Shown here in pieces: positions 1-11,871 of a stretch of DNA of 64,000 nt. How positions within the stretch are numbered: the stretch's first letter is position 1; the number at the start of each line of letters is the position of its first letter. A program made the translations under genes and the position numbers. Location: NCBI RefSeq assembly GCF_048771995.1, contig NC_133027.1, forward strand, positions 10,660,001 through 10,724,000, given 5' to 3'. The stretch is from Taeniopygia guttata. Taxonomy: Eukaryota; Chordata; Aves; Passeriformes; Estrildidae. The notes under the pieces were generated by a model. It worked only from the letters and a program-made list of their open reading frames with translations. It did no database searches and was not told where the DNA came from.

Positions 1-339
1 GAGCCCTAGGATGCCAAGTTTGAGCCTGGATTGAATTTTTATGACCACTGTAAAAACTCCTGAAAATAGGAAATTATAATGGAAATGCTGACTCTCACTG
101 CACCAATGTGAGCAGCACCACCACGGCATTATTAGTGATCTAAAGGGGCTGGAAGTTAAAGTGGAATCATTTACACAACCGACTTCACACCGCTTTGCAA
201 ACAAGGGGTGCGTGGGGCGGGGGACTGGTAGTGGGGGGAGATCTTGCGCTTAATTAGTTGCTTGCAAAATCCATTGTGATTCTTGAAGAAGGCAAATCCC
301 CTATCGCTCCATTCCGTGCTCTGGGTTTTCTTTCCTACT
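1..339. other. Intergenic sequence, nothing recognised
   Basis: Mixed-composition DNA at the left edge of the window, leading into a CpG island. I see no splice-bounded coding segment, repeat or RNA gene. Short open frames here overlap on both strands and carry no recognisable domain. Confidence 0.5.
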
Positions 340-2110
340 CCGCAGAAGTTGCTGGCAGAGGGCTGTCCCCGCCGGCTGCGCGGGGCGCGGGGGGGCCAAC
401 CGGGACTTGCGCGCCCGCGGATCGCTCCCTCGCCGCAGTAACTCCCTAGAGAAGGGCGGTAATACATTAAAGCGCCGGGTTACATCCCAGCATCGCAATC
501 AAGCAAGAACGATTTCTCCTTTGTTAACAAAATTGAGATGTTCCAAAGTTTGGCTTTTATTTTCAGTGAGCCCTAGAAGTTTGAAAAAACCCAAAAAACT
601 CCGAAGTTGGCAGAAACGCCTTATATCCATCTCTGCACCGATTTTGTTTTTGAGGGATGGAGGCGGGAGTTGCTACTTGAAGAGCGTTTACTCGCACCGC
701 GGGAGCAGCTTCCACCCGCGTTGTTTGCCGCTATTCTTCCCTTTCTTGTCATTAGCAGCTATTAAAATACTAAGGCTACAAGGAACCTGAGGAGCGAACT
801 GTGGTCGGGAGGGAGCAGGGGATCAGTTTGGGAAAGGCGGTGCGGGAGCGCCCGCGCTGCCTCCGGGCCCTGCCCGGCGCCCGCCGCCACCCGCAGTTCC
901 CGGCCACGCTCCGCGCTCGGCCCCCGAGAGCCCGTGGCCTTCCCTGCCCCTTTCTGACTCCCTTTTCGTCTCAGTCCGGGCCGATCCCGGGAGGGCAGAG
1001 TCCACACAATCTAGTCCTTCACCGCAAGCATCAGCAAAATCGAAGGAAGAGGAGAAACCAGGCAAAGCGAAGAAAAGCAGAATTCATATATACCCATACA
1101 TATGTATATATATGTATCCCGGGTGCCACAGATAACGGGGCGTTACACCTTGCCCGGGGAGGCGTGAGGACAGGGAGGGGAACGCTGAGTGCACTTGTGC
1201 CTGCTCTCCCCTGCGTGTCTGCCGCCGGGGCTGCTCCATCCTCCCGGTGAAGCTCCGGAGCCTCCGCCGAGCGCCGCCGGCTGCTCAGTCCTGCTCCCGC
1301 TTCCTTTGCCGGGAGTGGCGGGAGCTGCAGGGCTGCCGAGCGGAGGCGGCTTTGCCCAGCCATCCCCCACCCACCGCCTCTGTGTTCGCCAGACCCCGGG
1401 GGCGATGGAGCCCCTGGACCCGCCGAGCACACGAACCTCCCCCTGCTCCGCCGGAGCCGCTGCTCCCCCCAGCCCCAGCGGCGGATGATGCTTCGCGAGT
1501 AGCAGTTGTTTCCTCTCAGTAAAAGAATTTTAAGGGACAAGCGCAGTTCCCCGGTGGGCAGAAAGTCGCACGGAAGCAAAGGGAGGTTTTATCCTAACCC
1601 CGGCTATGGAGTGGGGCCGGGAATCGTTTTTCTTGCAAAGACTAAAGTGGGTGAAATTGGGTATTCCAGCTGCAGCAGGGAAGAGGAACATCGGTCAGGC
1701 TGTGTAACCCTCTCCCAGCACGCGTGTAGGTGCATCCAGGGATGACCGGCATCCAGAGGAGCGTGAGCCAGAGGAGGCGCGATCCCCAGTGCCCGCAGTG
1801 CGCGGGGCCAGCCCTTGAACCCAGAACTCGTTAGAGGGGAGGTGACAAGAGCAACAGGCTCCCCACGGGAGCGACGGGGAAATGCCCTCAGATGTTCTCC
1901 CCGTGCCCCCCGAGTCTGCTCGGCAAGGGTCACTGAGCCGCTCCCCCCGGTTCGGGCACCAGCGCCGGCACCGACGGCGCCGAGCGAGGCGGCAGCGCCC
2001 GACGGCGGCTCCGGCGCTGCGGGAGCGCAGCGGAGCGGCAGCCCCGGTGTGCTGGGTCCTCGGAAATGGGGGGCACTGCTGCTTCCCGAAAATGCGGGGC
2101 ATAGAACTGG
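340..2110. promoter_or_regulatory. CpG island 1, far upstream of OSR1
   Basis: GC-rich sequence dense in CpG, strongest at about 345-430, 800-1000, 1190-1500 and 1880-2110, with a less GC-rich stretch at about 440-760. It lies roughly 4-5.5 kb upstream of the predicted OSR1 start. Open frames on both strands are low-complexity (Pro/Arg/Ala/Gly-rich) and look like by-products of GC content, not proteins. Such islands are usual around developmental transcription factor genes and can be promoters of non-coding RNA. I cannot name a transcript. An AT-rich near-palindrome (ATACATATGTATATATATGT, about 1095-1117) sits inside the island. Edges are estimated by eye. Confidence 0.7.
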
Positions 2111-2199
2111 GGGCCCTTGACTTGCAGATACGTGGGACAGGATAGGGACGGGGATGATTTTGGGAAGGGGATACAGGTGGGAAATAGGAATGGGTCTCC

Positions 2200-2960
2200 C
2201 CGGTCATCCCGTAGATTTCTATTGCAACGAATTGGGTTTCGCTGTCACGTCTAAATCTTACAAACGTGGCTAGCTTTGGGAGCAGATGCCTTCACTTTTC
2301 ACAATTCTCTTGAAGTCGTAACATTCCTAATCGACAGCAGATCTTCGCTGTGGAAAAGCACAGCATATTCCCTGCATGTCAGAGTGGTTTTGTTCCCCGT
2401 ATTAGGTTCCCCACCGCTGCAAGTTGACATAATGCAAATTAGCAAGGGACATCATAAAAATCCATTCGAGAATAAAGGTTTTGGAACAACATACGCTTCG
2501 TAACTTAAACGCCAGATATTTAAAATAAATGCACTTAACAAGACAGTTAACCTGAAACTTCAGTTCTATCGCCAGTGGCTTGACAAGTCCAAATATTTTT
2601 ATTTTTTAACAAATACGTAAATATCAGACGACACATTATCCAGGCAGCTTTCAGCTACAGCTTCCAGGAATACTCTAGAATAGAATGATTTGTCAACGAT
2701 CTGCTTTGATTATAAACTACTTTCGCGTGGGAATAATTTTTTTGTGTGTCTCACTCTCCCGTAGACAATGAGATCATTTACTGCCACGCATTTCGATGTC
2801 GAAGTATTTATTTCAGAATGATGGAGATTGTACCTGGAAGTGCATGGTTTGTTTTTTTTTTCCCTCAAAGGCAGCACGTGCAGGTATCGTAGCTGGTTTT
2901 GTGTTTACCGTCTCAGCTAATCCGCTATTTCTCTAAAGAGAATTGCGATTTTTGTTTTGT
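2200..2960. promoter_or_regulatory. Candidate conserved non-coding element between CpG islands
   Basis: AT-rich but non-repetitive sequence that keeps scattered CpG dinucleotides, which unconstrained AT-rich vertebrate DNA normally loses. It contains an octamer-like ATGCAAAT followed by TAG (about 2432-2442), TTAAC and homeodomain-like cores, and an E-box CACGTG (2875-2880). It lies 3-3.7 kb upstream of the predicted OSR1 promoter. Regulatory function is inferred from composition and position only; no alignment was possible. Confidence 0.3.
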
Positions 2961-3224
2961 TAGTGCACGCACCCACGCTCACCTATAACAAGTTTTTTTC
3001 CTATGGGAAAAGATACATCTCCTGTTAGAAGAGCCTATCTGCGGTCTATATCTTGGTCTGGGGACACTTGGGAATCTTACATTCCTATTCAGACAACTGG
3101 ACTTAAACTATATTTGAAAATGCAAACTTATTCAAAGAAGTCAGCTTGCAGTACCGGACACAGGATCACATTCTCAACAGGAATGAAAATATGAGGTTTA
3201 GGGGTTTGGGTTTTGAGGGTTTTC

Positions 3225-3335
3225 CCTTTTAGCCTTTATTTTTAATTTTTTTTTTCTTGTCCGAGGGGATGTTTATGTGTTGTTGTGGTTTTTTTGTTTT
3301 TGTTGTTTTTTTTTTGGGGGGGGGGGTGAGGGTTA
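3225..3335. repeat. T/G-rich low-complexity tract
   Basis: Runs of T broken by G, ending in a T10 run followed directly by a G10 run (about 3308-3327). This is simple low-complexity DNA. The G run is a likely weak point for sequencing. The open frame across it on the minus strand is an artefact. Confidence 0.75.
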
Positions 3336-3619
3336 TCATACAGAAAGAGAGAAAATAGCAACAAGAAACGCGAGAGAACTGAAGAAGAACTGGGAATGTC
3401 TTTGCTTCGCCTCTGCCTCTTAAAAATGCCACTCGTTTACAATAAAAGGGAACGAAAATTTCTTCGCCTGCCTGGAGCAGAGTGCAATGTTGGACCCCAA
3501 ATTGTCCATAAAAATAGAGAGGATTTGGGATTGAAACACCAGGGCTAGGTTTGCTTCGCCACGCTACTGTCATGTTCATGAACACTTATTCTGCAGGATG
3601 ATAACGTAGTGGTTTCTTG

Positions 3620-3702
3620 TTGCTGTTTTTTTTTTGTTTGTTTGTTTTATTTTATTTGTTTGCTTGTTTTTCCTCGGAAATGGTAAAAAAAAAAAAAAAA
3701 AA
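3620..3702. repeat. T-rich tract and A18 homopolymer
   Basis: A stretch of T and TTTG/TTTA units (about 3626-3671) is followed by an 18-base A run at 3685-3702. No retroposon body is recognisable upstream of the A run, so it is recorded only as simple sequence. Confidence 0.7.
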
Positions 3703-3979
3703 GGTGTAATAACAGGAGTGTCATGAACAATAAAAAGACACATGCTTGTCCCTGAGCACGGTACCGTGTTATCCTGACGGATCTGTCTTCGCTCGCGTAT
3801 TATATTACCCTGGCTTCTCGGGACAATGTAATATACCCAAGCAATTTTCTCCCCTTCCCGGATCTAAAGAAGTGTGAATGGATGGATGAATAGAAAAACA
3901 AATAACCGAGGAGATTACGGCCTCAGGATTAATTATAAAGCACGTTTAACCTTTTTCTTTCGAGGGTTATTTTGCTTTT

Positions 3980-5060
3980 CCTGTGTCGCCCGGGCAGTCG
4001 TCCCCGGACGTAAGCAAAGCTTTGCGGCTCCCTATCCACGGGGAACGCGCGGAGTTTCTCACGCCGTGGAACCCCTCCGGGGCGCGGGGAGAGACCCTCC
4101 CGGCCCGTGGGAGGAAGGACAGGAGGAAGGCTCCCAGGTCAGGGGCTCTGGGGCGGAAAGTGGAGATCCGGAGGGATGGTGGGACGGGCGGAGGAAGCGT
4201 CCTCCCGGGGGTGGACCCTCACAGGTAAGCGGCTCCCGGAATCCTCTCTGAAGCTCTTCTCAGAGAGGCAGAACAACTTGCGATCCCTAAATCCATCCAG
4301 CGGGAGCAGATCCCTCCCTCCATCCTCCCCCCCACTTTTTCATCCTTTCTGCCTTTGTCCCCCTCCCGCCCTCTGGGCAGGTCCCGGTGAGTCCCGTCCC
4401 GCGGCGCTGCTCGGCGGGGAGGGGGCGCAGCGCGGCGGCCGGGAGCGGTGGGCTCGGCCGGGAGCGGTGGGCTCGGCCGGGAGCGGTGGGCTCGGCGCGG
4501 CTCGGCGCGGCTCGGCGCGGTTCGCAGCCCTGAGGTGCAGAACGGAGCGGCGGGGCCGGATCGGCGCAGGCAGCGGCGCCGGGGGCGCGTCCCGAAGCCG
4601 CGGAGCTGCGCGGGGAACCCCCGCGCCTCCGGGAGGAGGCTCCGCCGGGCGGCCGAGCGCTGCGGGCCCCGGGGAGATGCCCCGGGGGAGGCTGCGGGAG
4701 CGGGGAGGGGGGGCAGAGACGAGAGGCTTGAGGGCTGCGAGCCCCGGGCTGCTGTGCCTCCCGGAGAAGCGGGTTGAAAAGTTGGTTCTTCCCAGCCAGA
4801 AACTTTCTCCCTGCGTGCGCATGCCCGGAGTGCGGTGGGAGGTTGAGGGGGGAGCTGGGGGGGGGGGGTTGAAATAAGGAGGAGGCAGGAGGGAAGGGAT
4901 CGGTTCAGTCTGAGCGCGACTGCTCCCGGGCGCGTTCGCACTCCAGCGCACGCAGCCGGCTCCGGGAGCAGGAGCGGGGAGAGCGCCTCCGGCCGCGCCG
5001 GCCGGAGCACCTGGACACCTGGCCCCGCTCGGATCTGCCTGTACCCGCTGGAGGAGCAGT
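3980..5060. promoter_or_regulatory. CpG island 2, upstream of OSR1 promoter
   Basis: Very GC-rich, CpG-dense block ending about 0.9 kb before the predicted OSR1 start. It holds a GC-rich minisatellite (4440-4520) and a G-run segment with quadruplex potential (about 4846-4869). A near-consensus 5' splice site, CACAG|GTAAGC, has its GT at 4225-4226 on the + strand. The open frames of 254-263 residues on both strands are low-complexity Arg/Pro/Ala/Gly sequence typical of GC-rich DNA and are not accepted as genes. The island may be an alternative OSR1 promoter, a non-coding RNA promoter or a Polycomb-type control region; the sequence alone does not decide. Confidence 0.7.
4440..4520. repeat. GC-rich minisatellite, 19-bp then 10-bp units
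   Basis: Three near-identical 19-bp units (GGGAGCGGTGGGCTCGGCC) run in tandem and pass directly into three copies of a 10-bp unit, CTCGGCGCGG. The 10-bp unit resembles the end of the 19-bp unit, so it probably arose by secondary slippage. It lies within CpG island 2. Confidence 0.85.
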
Positions 5061-5860
5061 GGGGTGGGTGGGGTGAGCTGTGCCCCCAGGGCCAGCACAG
5101 ACACTGACCTAGCCCAACCTCCTTTTTTCTTTTTTTTTTTTTTTAAATTTTTTTTCCCCTATATTTTTTTTCCTTTATTTTATTTTACCAGCTCCAATTT
5201 AGCCCAGGATCTTTTAACTGCTGCCAGCGGTGGAGCGCAGATCGGGATTAGGTAAATAAAAAGAACAACTAATTTTGTTTGGTTTTGTTTTGCCAAGCCT
5301 CGGGGGTTGGGGATATCGATTCAAACACTTCCTTTACTCTACCTCCTTTCTTTCTTTGCCCCCATCCCCTCCCACCATCCGCTGGATGGTGCAGAAGCGT
5401 GGATATTCTGGTTCATGCGAGAAGGACTGTTCTCTTTGGGGTGGGCGGAGGGCTGGGGTAAGCCTTCACATGGGTCTCGGATATTTTGATGCTATTTAAA
5501 GATTTGTCCTCCCCTTTCAAAGTTGTGTCTCCCCCCTTGCGGAGAAACAGTGCTTCAAACCCGAGCTAAAAATGACACATCCGAGCAAAACAGAAGCCTG
5601 CATGTCCTTTACGGCCTTGAACTTCCAGCTTTTCTCCTTTCTATTATTGGCTTTTCTTTCGTCTTCTTTCTCTTCTTTCTTTATTTCTGAGAGGTTTCTT
5701 CTTTCCTTTTTTTTTTTTTTTTTCTTTTCCTTACAACTCCAGTGTTTTAGGATCTGAAAAGCCTTGTCTCTTACTTCCCAAGGCCATAACAGGAATGAGC
5801 CTGATGTTTATATTTGTCTGAGTAGATCGAAACAAGTTCAGCGCAGGAGAGACTAAGCTT
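5061..5860. other. OSR1 upstream flank with pyrimidine-rich tracts
   Basis: No gene is seen. T-rich and C/T-rich runs occupy about 5122-5190, 5335-5370 and 5660-5730. The part next to the promoter (about 5755-5860) is less repetitive and may hold proximal control sites, but no specific site can be assigned with confidence. Confidence 0.5.
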
Positions 5861-5876
5861 CTCTTGAGGCCGAGCC

Positions 5877-5883
5877 TATAAAG
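5877..5883 (+). promoter_or_regulatory. Secondary TATA-like box upstream of OSR1
   Basis: TATAAAG lies 67 bp upstream of the main TATA box. If used, it would start transcription near 5907, giving a slightly longer leader. It is weaker than the downstream box because its context is less AT-rich. It may support an alternative start or be chance. Confidence 0.3.
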
Positions 5884-5943
5884 TGTCAGTGCAAAGCCGA
5901 GGATTAGAGTACGGTTGTTATAGTTGGCTTTTGGCAGGGGAAC

Positions 5944-5954
5944 TATAAAAATAG
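5944..5954 (+). promoter_or_regulatory. OSR1: Predicted OSR1 core promoter (TATA box)
   Basis: TATAAAAATAG is a canonical TATA box about 30 bp upstream of an A at 5975, where a CpG-rich segment begins. Three points favour it as the OSR1 start. It is on the gene's strand. The predicted leader downstream contains no ATG. The resulting gene length (about 7.0 kb) is close to what I recall for mammalian OSR1. The exact start is inferred; cap-site data would settle it. Confidence 0.55.
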
Positions 5955-5974
5955 AGCATTTTGGAGATTATTGT

Positions 5975-6130
5975 AGCGCCGCAGGAATTGTTCGATAAAT
6001 CGCGAGCCAGGCAGGAGGGTCCCAGACAGGTGCACAGTAGGTCCAGTTCAGTAAATCCGAAGTCGGCTGAGAAAGAGGCCCGACCTCAAGGGCAGCGCCG
6101 GGCCCGGAGCCCCGGGGCTGCAGCTCCGCC
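5975..6130 (+). other. OSR1: Predicted OSR1 exon 1 (non-coding 5'UTR)
   Basis: The start is placed 31 bp after the first base of the TATA box. The end is placed at a GCC|GTGAGT 5' splice site, with GT at 6131-6132. A weaker alternative donor, CAG|GTGCAC, lies near 6027. The exon has no ATG, and neither does the leader part of exon 2 (10500-10545), so the predicted leader of about 200 nt would be free of upstream start codons. OSR1 genes in vertebrates have a non-coding first exon, which fits. Both boundaries are inferred without transcript evidence. Confidence 0.45.
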
Positions 6131-6590
6131 GTGAGTCCCGCTGCGGGCGGCCGGGCTCGGGGATGCTCCGCCGTGCCCTGGCTGCCCCCGGGGCTGTCAC
6201 CGCAAAGCCTGGCCCCTGCCCGGGCTGTGCGTGCTGTGGCCATGGGGAGAGAGGAGTACAGAGGCAAGAAATCCTCCCCGCGGCCGGGAGAGAGGAAGGA
6301 CGACTTATTCCCATGCAGGAGAAGCACTGGGTATTTCTCTAGGGAGAAAGCGAGGGCGAATGCTGTGCTGGGGACCCTTCAACACCCGAGGGGATTGCAA
6401 AAGCACGCACACAATACCCCCAAGCCCACCTAAGAACTTGTGCGGGGGGAAGGTGGAGCAGCTCGCCCCTGCGGCCGTCCCGCGGCGCCCACCCGCGGCC
6501 GCCGTGGGCTCGGGGCCGCGCTCCCTCCAGGGACATTCCCTGCTTGGGACAGAGGCTGCCCGGGCTGGAGCCATCGCCGGTGCGCCCGGC
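5985..6590. promoter_or_regulatory. CpG island 3, at the OSR1 promoter
   Basis: A CpG- and GC-rich segment covers the predicted first exon and the first 450 bp of intron 1, densest at about 6085-6200 and 6460-6595. A TATA box joined to a CpG island at the start site is common among developmental transcription factor genes. Edges are by eye. Confidence 0.6.
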
Positions 6591-6639
6591 CCCGGGTTAT
6601 TCTTCATTATTATTATTTGAGAAACTAAAGCCCATCTCA

Positions 6640-7050
6640 GTCACCCGCGCTCGCAGTGGTGGTCTGGGGAGACTTGTCAACACCGATTTCGTGATAAAAT
6701 GTGAATGATGATTTTATAAGGATTGAGCGGAGATATCCAAGGCACACGCTGACTGAGTCCTTCCAGTCCTCATTAATGTTAGTAATTAACTCTTTCACGC
6801 TCACTTAGCCCCAAATAAACCTGCTTTAATAGATTCTGCACACTTCATTAATATTTTGAATAAATCTGTGATGAACAACGCATTTTATTCCTCAAGAGCA
6901 CCACGCTCGAAAAATGCGGAGCAGAAGGGCAGTTTTATTCCCTTTCCACTTAGTTTCCCACACACAGATAACTTACAAGCTCCATTTCTTCGCTCTAACT
7001 TTAGGAAGAGAAATTTTCTTCCTCTCAAAGGAGACAAAATAAATAGCCGA
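6640..7050. promoter_or_regulatory. Candidate intronic regulatory element, OSR1 intron 1
   Basis: Non-repetitive AT-rich DNA just inside intron 1, with clustered ATTAAT, TTAGTAATTAAC, CTTTAATAG and similar homeodomain-type cores and some retained CpGs. Position near the promoter and composition suggest control DNA. This is inference without alignment. Confidence 0.28.
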
Positions 7051-7791
7051 CCTGGTGGCAAAATGCTGCAGACCGAAATGCTGTAGCCGAAAGGACAGGG
7101 CTACCAGACTTGAAAAAATTCAGGCAAAACTGAGGAACATTTTTTTAACAGAACCTGATTGCTGTAGTTGGAGGTTCTCACAAGAATGCATCATTTTATG
7201 CCCGGTACTTTATCATGTTTGTAAAAATAAGCAACGTTCTCAGGGTAATTTACCTCCTCCGTCCTTCCATGTGGAACTAATTAGCAAACCTCATTATTTA
7301 TGACTCAGGTATTTAATGTAACAAATATCCCTTTCAAAGGATACATCGGAAATTGATAATTCAAAGTAGAAAGGAAAAATACCGACTAGCCACAAGATTA
7401 CTTAAAAATCCATTTAATTTCGCCTCTTGCAATGCTACCAGCAGAAAACCGGGTAGATTATTAATTTTTTTTTTTTCTGGAATATAGAGTAGGTAGAAGT
7501 TAATCTGGAAGTTTAAGATTGAAATGGTCTTAAAACAGTGGCAACTGGACAATAGCATTACCGTATCTTCGCTCAGGGCAAAGGGTAAGAAAGCTGGAGA
7601 CAGATGTAGACTTTCAAGTTTATGATCCTATTTTGCAGGGTAGATTTATCTTGGCATGAGTGGGTTTTGTTTCAGTTAGAACACAAGTGTTTTGTTCTTA
7701 ATTACTCACTGAGCTACTTTGTGTTAAAAAAGAAAAACCTGTACAGTTTTATTGCAATGAGGGATTCAAGCATACAACTCGCTGGGTCTTC

Positions 7792-7796
<5 letters not shown>

Positions 7797-7837
<41 letters not shown>
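7797..7837. repeat. A41 homopolymer in intron 1
   Basis: An uninterrupted run of 41 A residues. No LINE or processed-transcript body is recognisable immediately 5' of it, and no target-site duplication is clear, so an insertion origin is not shown. Its length is probably variable between individuals and sequencing runs. Confidence 0.9.
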
Positions 7838-7839
<2 letters not shown>

Positions 7840-10545
7840 CCCGATAACGATCTGTTTACATGAAGCAGAATTAAAGGTGGAGGTGACACCGAAATCAAAG
7901 AAACGTTGATCTCTCTGCGGGCAAGTGGGAGACCAGAGAGCTACTACACTGTGAAACACATTCGCTTTGATGTCCCGAAATGAGGGGACTTCTTTATGAA
8001 ATAGCCTGCTCTTCATCCATATTTTTGACTATCCCGGTCGTACAGAGCAAAAGTATAGCTTACATTTCTGGAAAAGTGCCAAAAAACTTGTAGCAACATG
8101 AACCGTTTGCTCCCAACTATTTTTTTCTTCTTATTTTCTTCTCCTCTCTCTGTTTTAATTTCCTTTGTTGTCTTTTGCTTTTTCATCCTTTTTAGGATTT
8201 TTTTTTTAATTTGACAGAGCTGCTCTAGCAAAAACCAAACAAACTGTGGGTGCAATGCATGCTATTCTGACATGACTGCATTTCTCCTTGGTTTGTACCT
8301 TGTTCATCATTGGGAAAATCGAAAGAGAATTTTTAAAATGTTTTTAAGAGAGAATTTATCCATTTGACATAGTAGATTTCTGCTTATATATTCCATATTA
8401 AGTGTTTTCTAAGAATACAAAGAAAGAAAGAGGGATAAACTTCATTTGCAGTAGCCTGTTTCATGTTTAAGAGATCTAGAGCTACCTAGACAGTGAAATG
8501 GACACGGAGCCATTGTGACAGACAGAAACAGACATTTTCAGGTACCTGGATGAGAGGACAAAAGTATTTTCTGTGCACTTTGTCCTTGGGGTCATCAGCT
8601 GAGGCATTTGTGCTGATGTGGACATGCTTAGTGTATACGCAGCAGTAACTAAATAAAAGTATATCTCCAGTAGAGCAACAAAACGGTCTGGTTGGTTCAA
8701 CAGCCCTAAATAGACTAGGGAAAAAAAAAAAAAAAAGAAAGGGTGGTGAATAGAGAGATAGAGAATATAGAATATAATTTTTCAGCCAGCCACTATCAGA
8801 AATTTATCCAATTGAAAACCAAAAAATGTCACAATCTCTTATTCTGGGTCATTGCAGTGGAATTCCTCTAAGGTTTGAGTCTCTCTTCCTGCTGCTGATT
8901 TATGTAAAGCAGAGTGAAAGGTGGGCCTGGAGTATAGAGCTGCTCAGAGTAAGCTTCTCCCTCTCACACCCTCCCAACTGCAGCTCCTTTTTCCAGGCAA
9001 CAGCACACGTATAAATCAGATTTGTTTCCCTGGTCTTTAGACCTCTTCCACCACCAGTTTCCACACCCCCAAACTTCCAGCTCAGAGGGACAATTACTGC
9101 TCTGCTGTACTTTGCTGCCTCCGTTTCTCCAGAGGGGCTTTACTTGTCACATGGGGGTGAACTCTAATCTGAATACTGTGAGGACCCTGCTGGAGTTCCC
9201 TGTGGGGATCTTGTGGGGGAACCTGCTGTGGCTCAGCAGAAACCCTGTCATGATCTTATAAAGACCCTGTGTGGATCCTGTGGGAATACTGCAGCAAATA
9301 TGTGAGGATTCTGGCAGAAAATAACTCCACTGAAAGCAGATCCCAGAGTTCACGGAGGGGAAAGTGAGTGTAGGTTGAGGACCGTGGAGTAAGGATGAGG
9401 CTCTCTGGGCTGCAGGGCTGTGATGCTTCCAAAAGCCATGGGTGCTCTCTAACACCCACAAAGGGAGGAAGCTGTGTCCCCACCAATAACCCTCAGGAGG
9501 CGTCTCCTGCCAAATGGTTGCAGCTAGGGAGGGCTGGATTTTCAGACTGGGCCAGATATGCCTCAATGCTGCTGCCTTGTAGCATTTTCCCCTCCATCTT
9601 GTGGGGTGGGATGGGTCGGGATCTGGCCCAGAAGAGAGGATAGGGGCTTGGCAGGACCCTGAAACACAGACCAAAGCGGTGGCACCCAGCCCAGGGAAGG
9701 GCTGAGGCCCTGCAGCCGCTGGTCTGGGTGCCCCATGGGAAGGATCTCACCAGTCCTCGTCTTTTAGCCTTTTGAAGGGCTCTAATTAAGCAATTGCTTA
9801 GATTAGGATGTGGGCTTGAAGCCAGGCACTTCTCCCTGGGAACAGCAAATGGCACTTCAAGTTTGTCACCCAAATTCATCATTTTTCTATTTCTTTTTGC
9901 AGTACACAAGAGGAAGGATTTTGGCAGGTATTTTCCCCGTAATGTTTTTTTCACCAAAACTATTTTATTTTTCTGAAAGAGGGAGAACATGCAGTTCTGA
10001 GCATCCAAGTGCCTCCATCATCTCAGAGGCATGGCTGAGGCCAGACCATAGGGACCTGAGCTCTGCACCCTTCCCCGTGTCAGGGCTAAACGCAGTTTCT
10101 CTGAACAGATGTAGTGGGCAGTATCTCACTATTTTCTAAAGGCTGAGGTCACCCAGGAAGGGGTTTTAAATTACTGGGAGATGACTAAGCTTTTTGGGCC
10201 AAAAATAGCATCTCGGCTCTCCCCGTGCACAAGATCATTGGAAATCTGCACAGCAGGGGATGCTGCTGGGAAGTGAATGATTGTGGATGCAATACAACAT
10301 TTGTGTGCAAGAAAGAGATGGGGAGAGGGAGACTCTGGGCAAGCACTCACAGCAAAGACCTGTTGAGGCCTCTCTAATTCCGAGGCAATGTCCTCCTGTG
10401 GCTTTGGAGAGGGATATTGGTGAGGGGTGAGGTAAAGTTATTTTATTTTAATGTAAATCTACCTCTGCCTCTCCCCCCCCCTCCATCTTTATTTTCCAGC
10501 TATTTTCCTCCCCTGCTCCGAAGATCCTCCTCCTGAGCGGCCACC

Positions 10546-11871
<1,326 letters not shown>

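Larger units (their letters stand above)
6131..10499 (+). other. OSR1: OSR1 intron 1 (predicted)
   Basis: The intron runs from the predicted GTGAGT donor to a clear acceptor with a long C-rich pyrimidine tract ending TTTTCCAG (AG at 10498-10499). The acceptor is well supported; the donor is inferred. The first part (6590-7050) is AT-rich with many homeodomain-like cores (ATTAAT, TAATTA) and retained CpGs, as expected of an intronic enhancer. There is a 41-base A run at 7797-7837. The region about 9178-9320 has loosely repeated CCTGTGGGGATC-like phrases, perhaps a decayed minisatellite. The 175-residue minus-strand frame at 9147-9674 has no recognisable domain and is not accepted. Confidence 0.5.

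Noticed and set aside
1031-1579. 182-residue minus-strand frame in CpG island 1
   Set aside because: GC-driven composition, no domain and an overlapping frame on the + strand.
4107-5104. Frames of 254-263 residues on both strands in CpG island 2
   Set aside because: Low-complexity Gly/Arg/Pro/Ala sequence across a minisatellite, mutually overlapping and without homology that I recognise.
9147-10008. 175- and 171-residue minus-strand frames in OSR1 intron 1
   Set aside because: They lie inside the intron, lack any domain and have no splice or promoter support.
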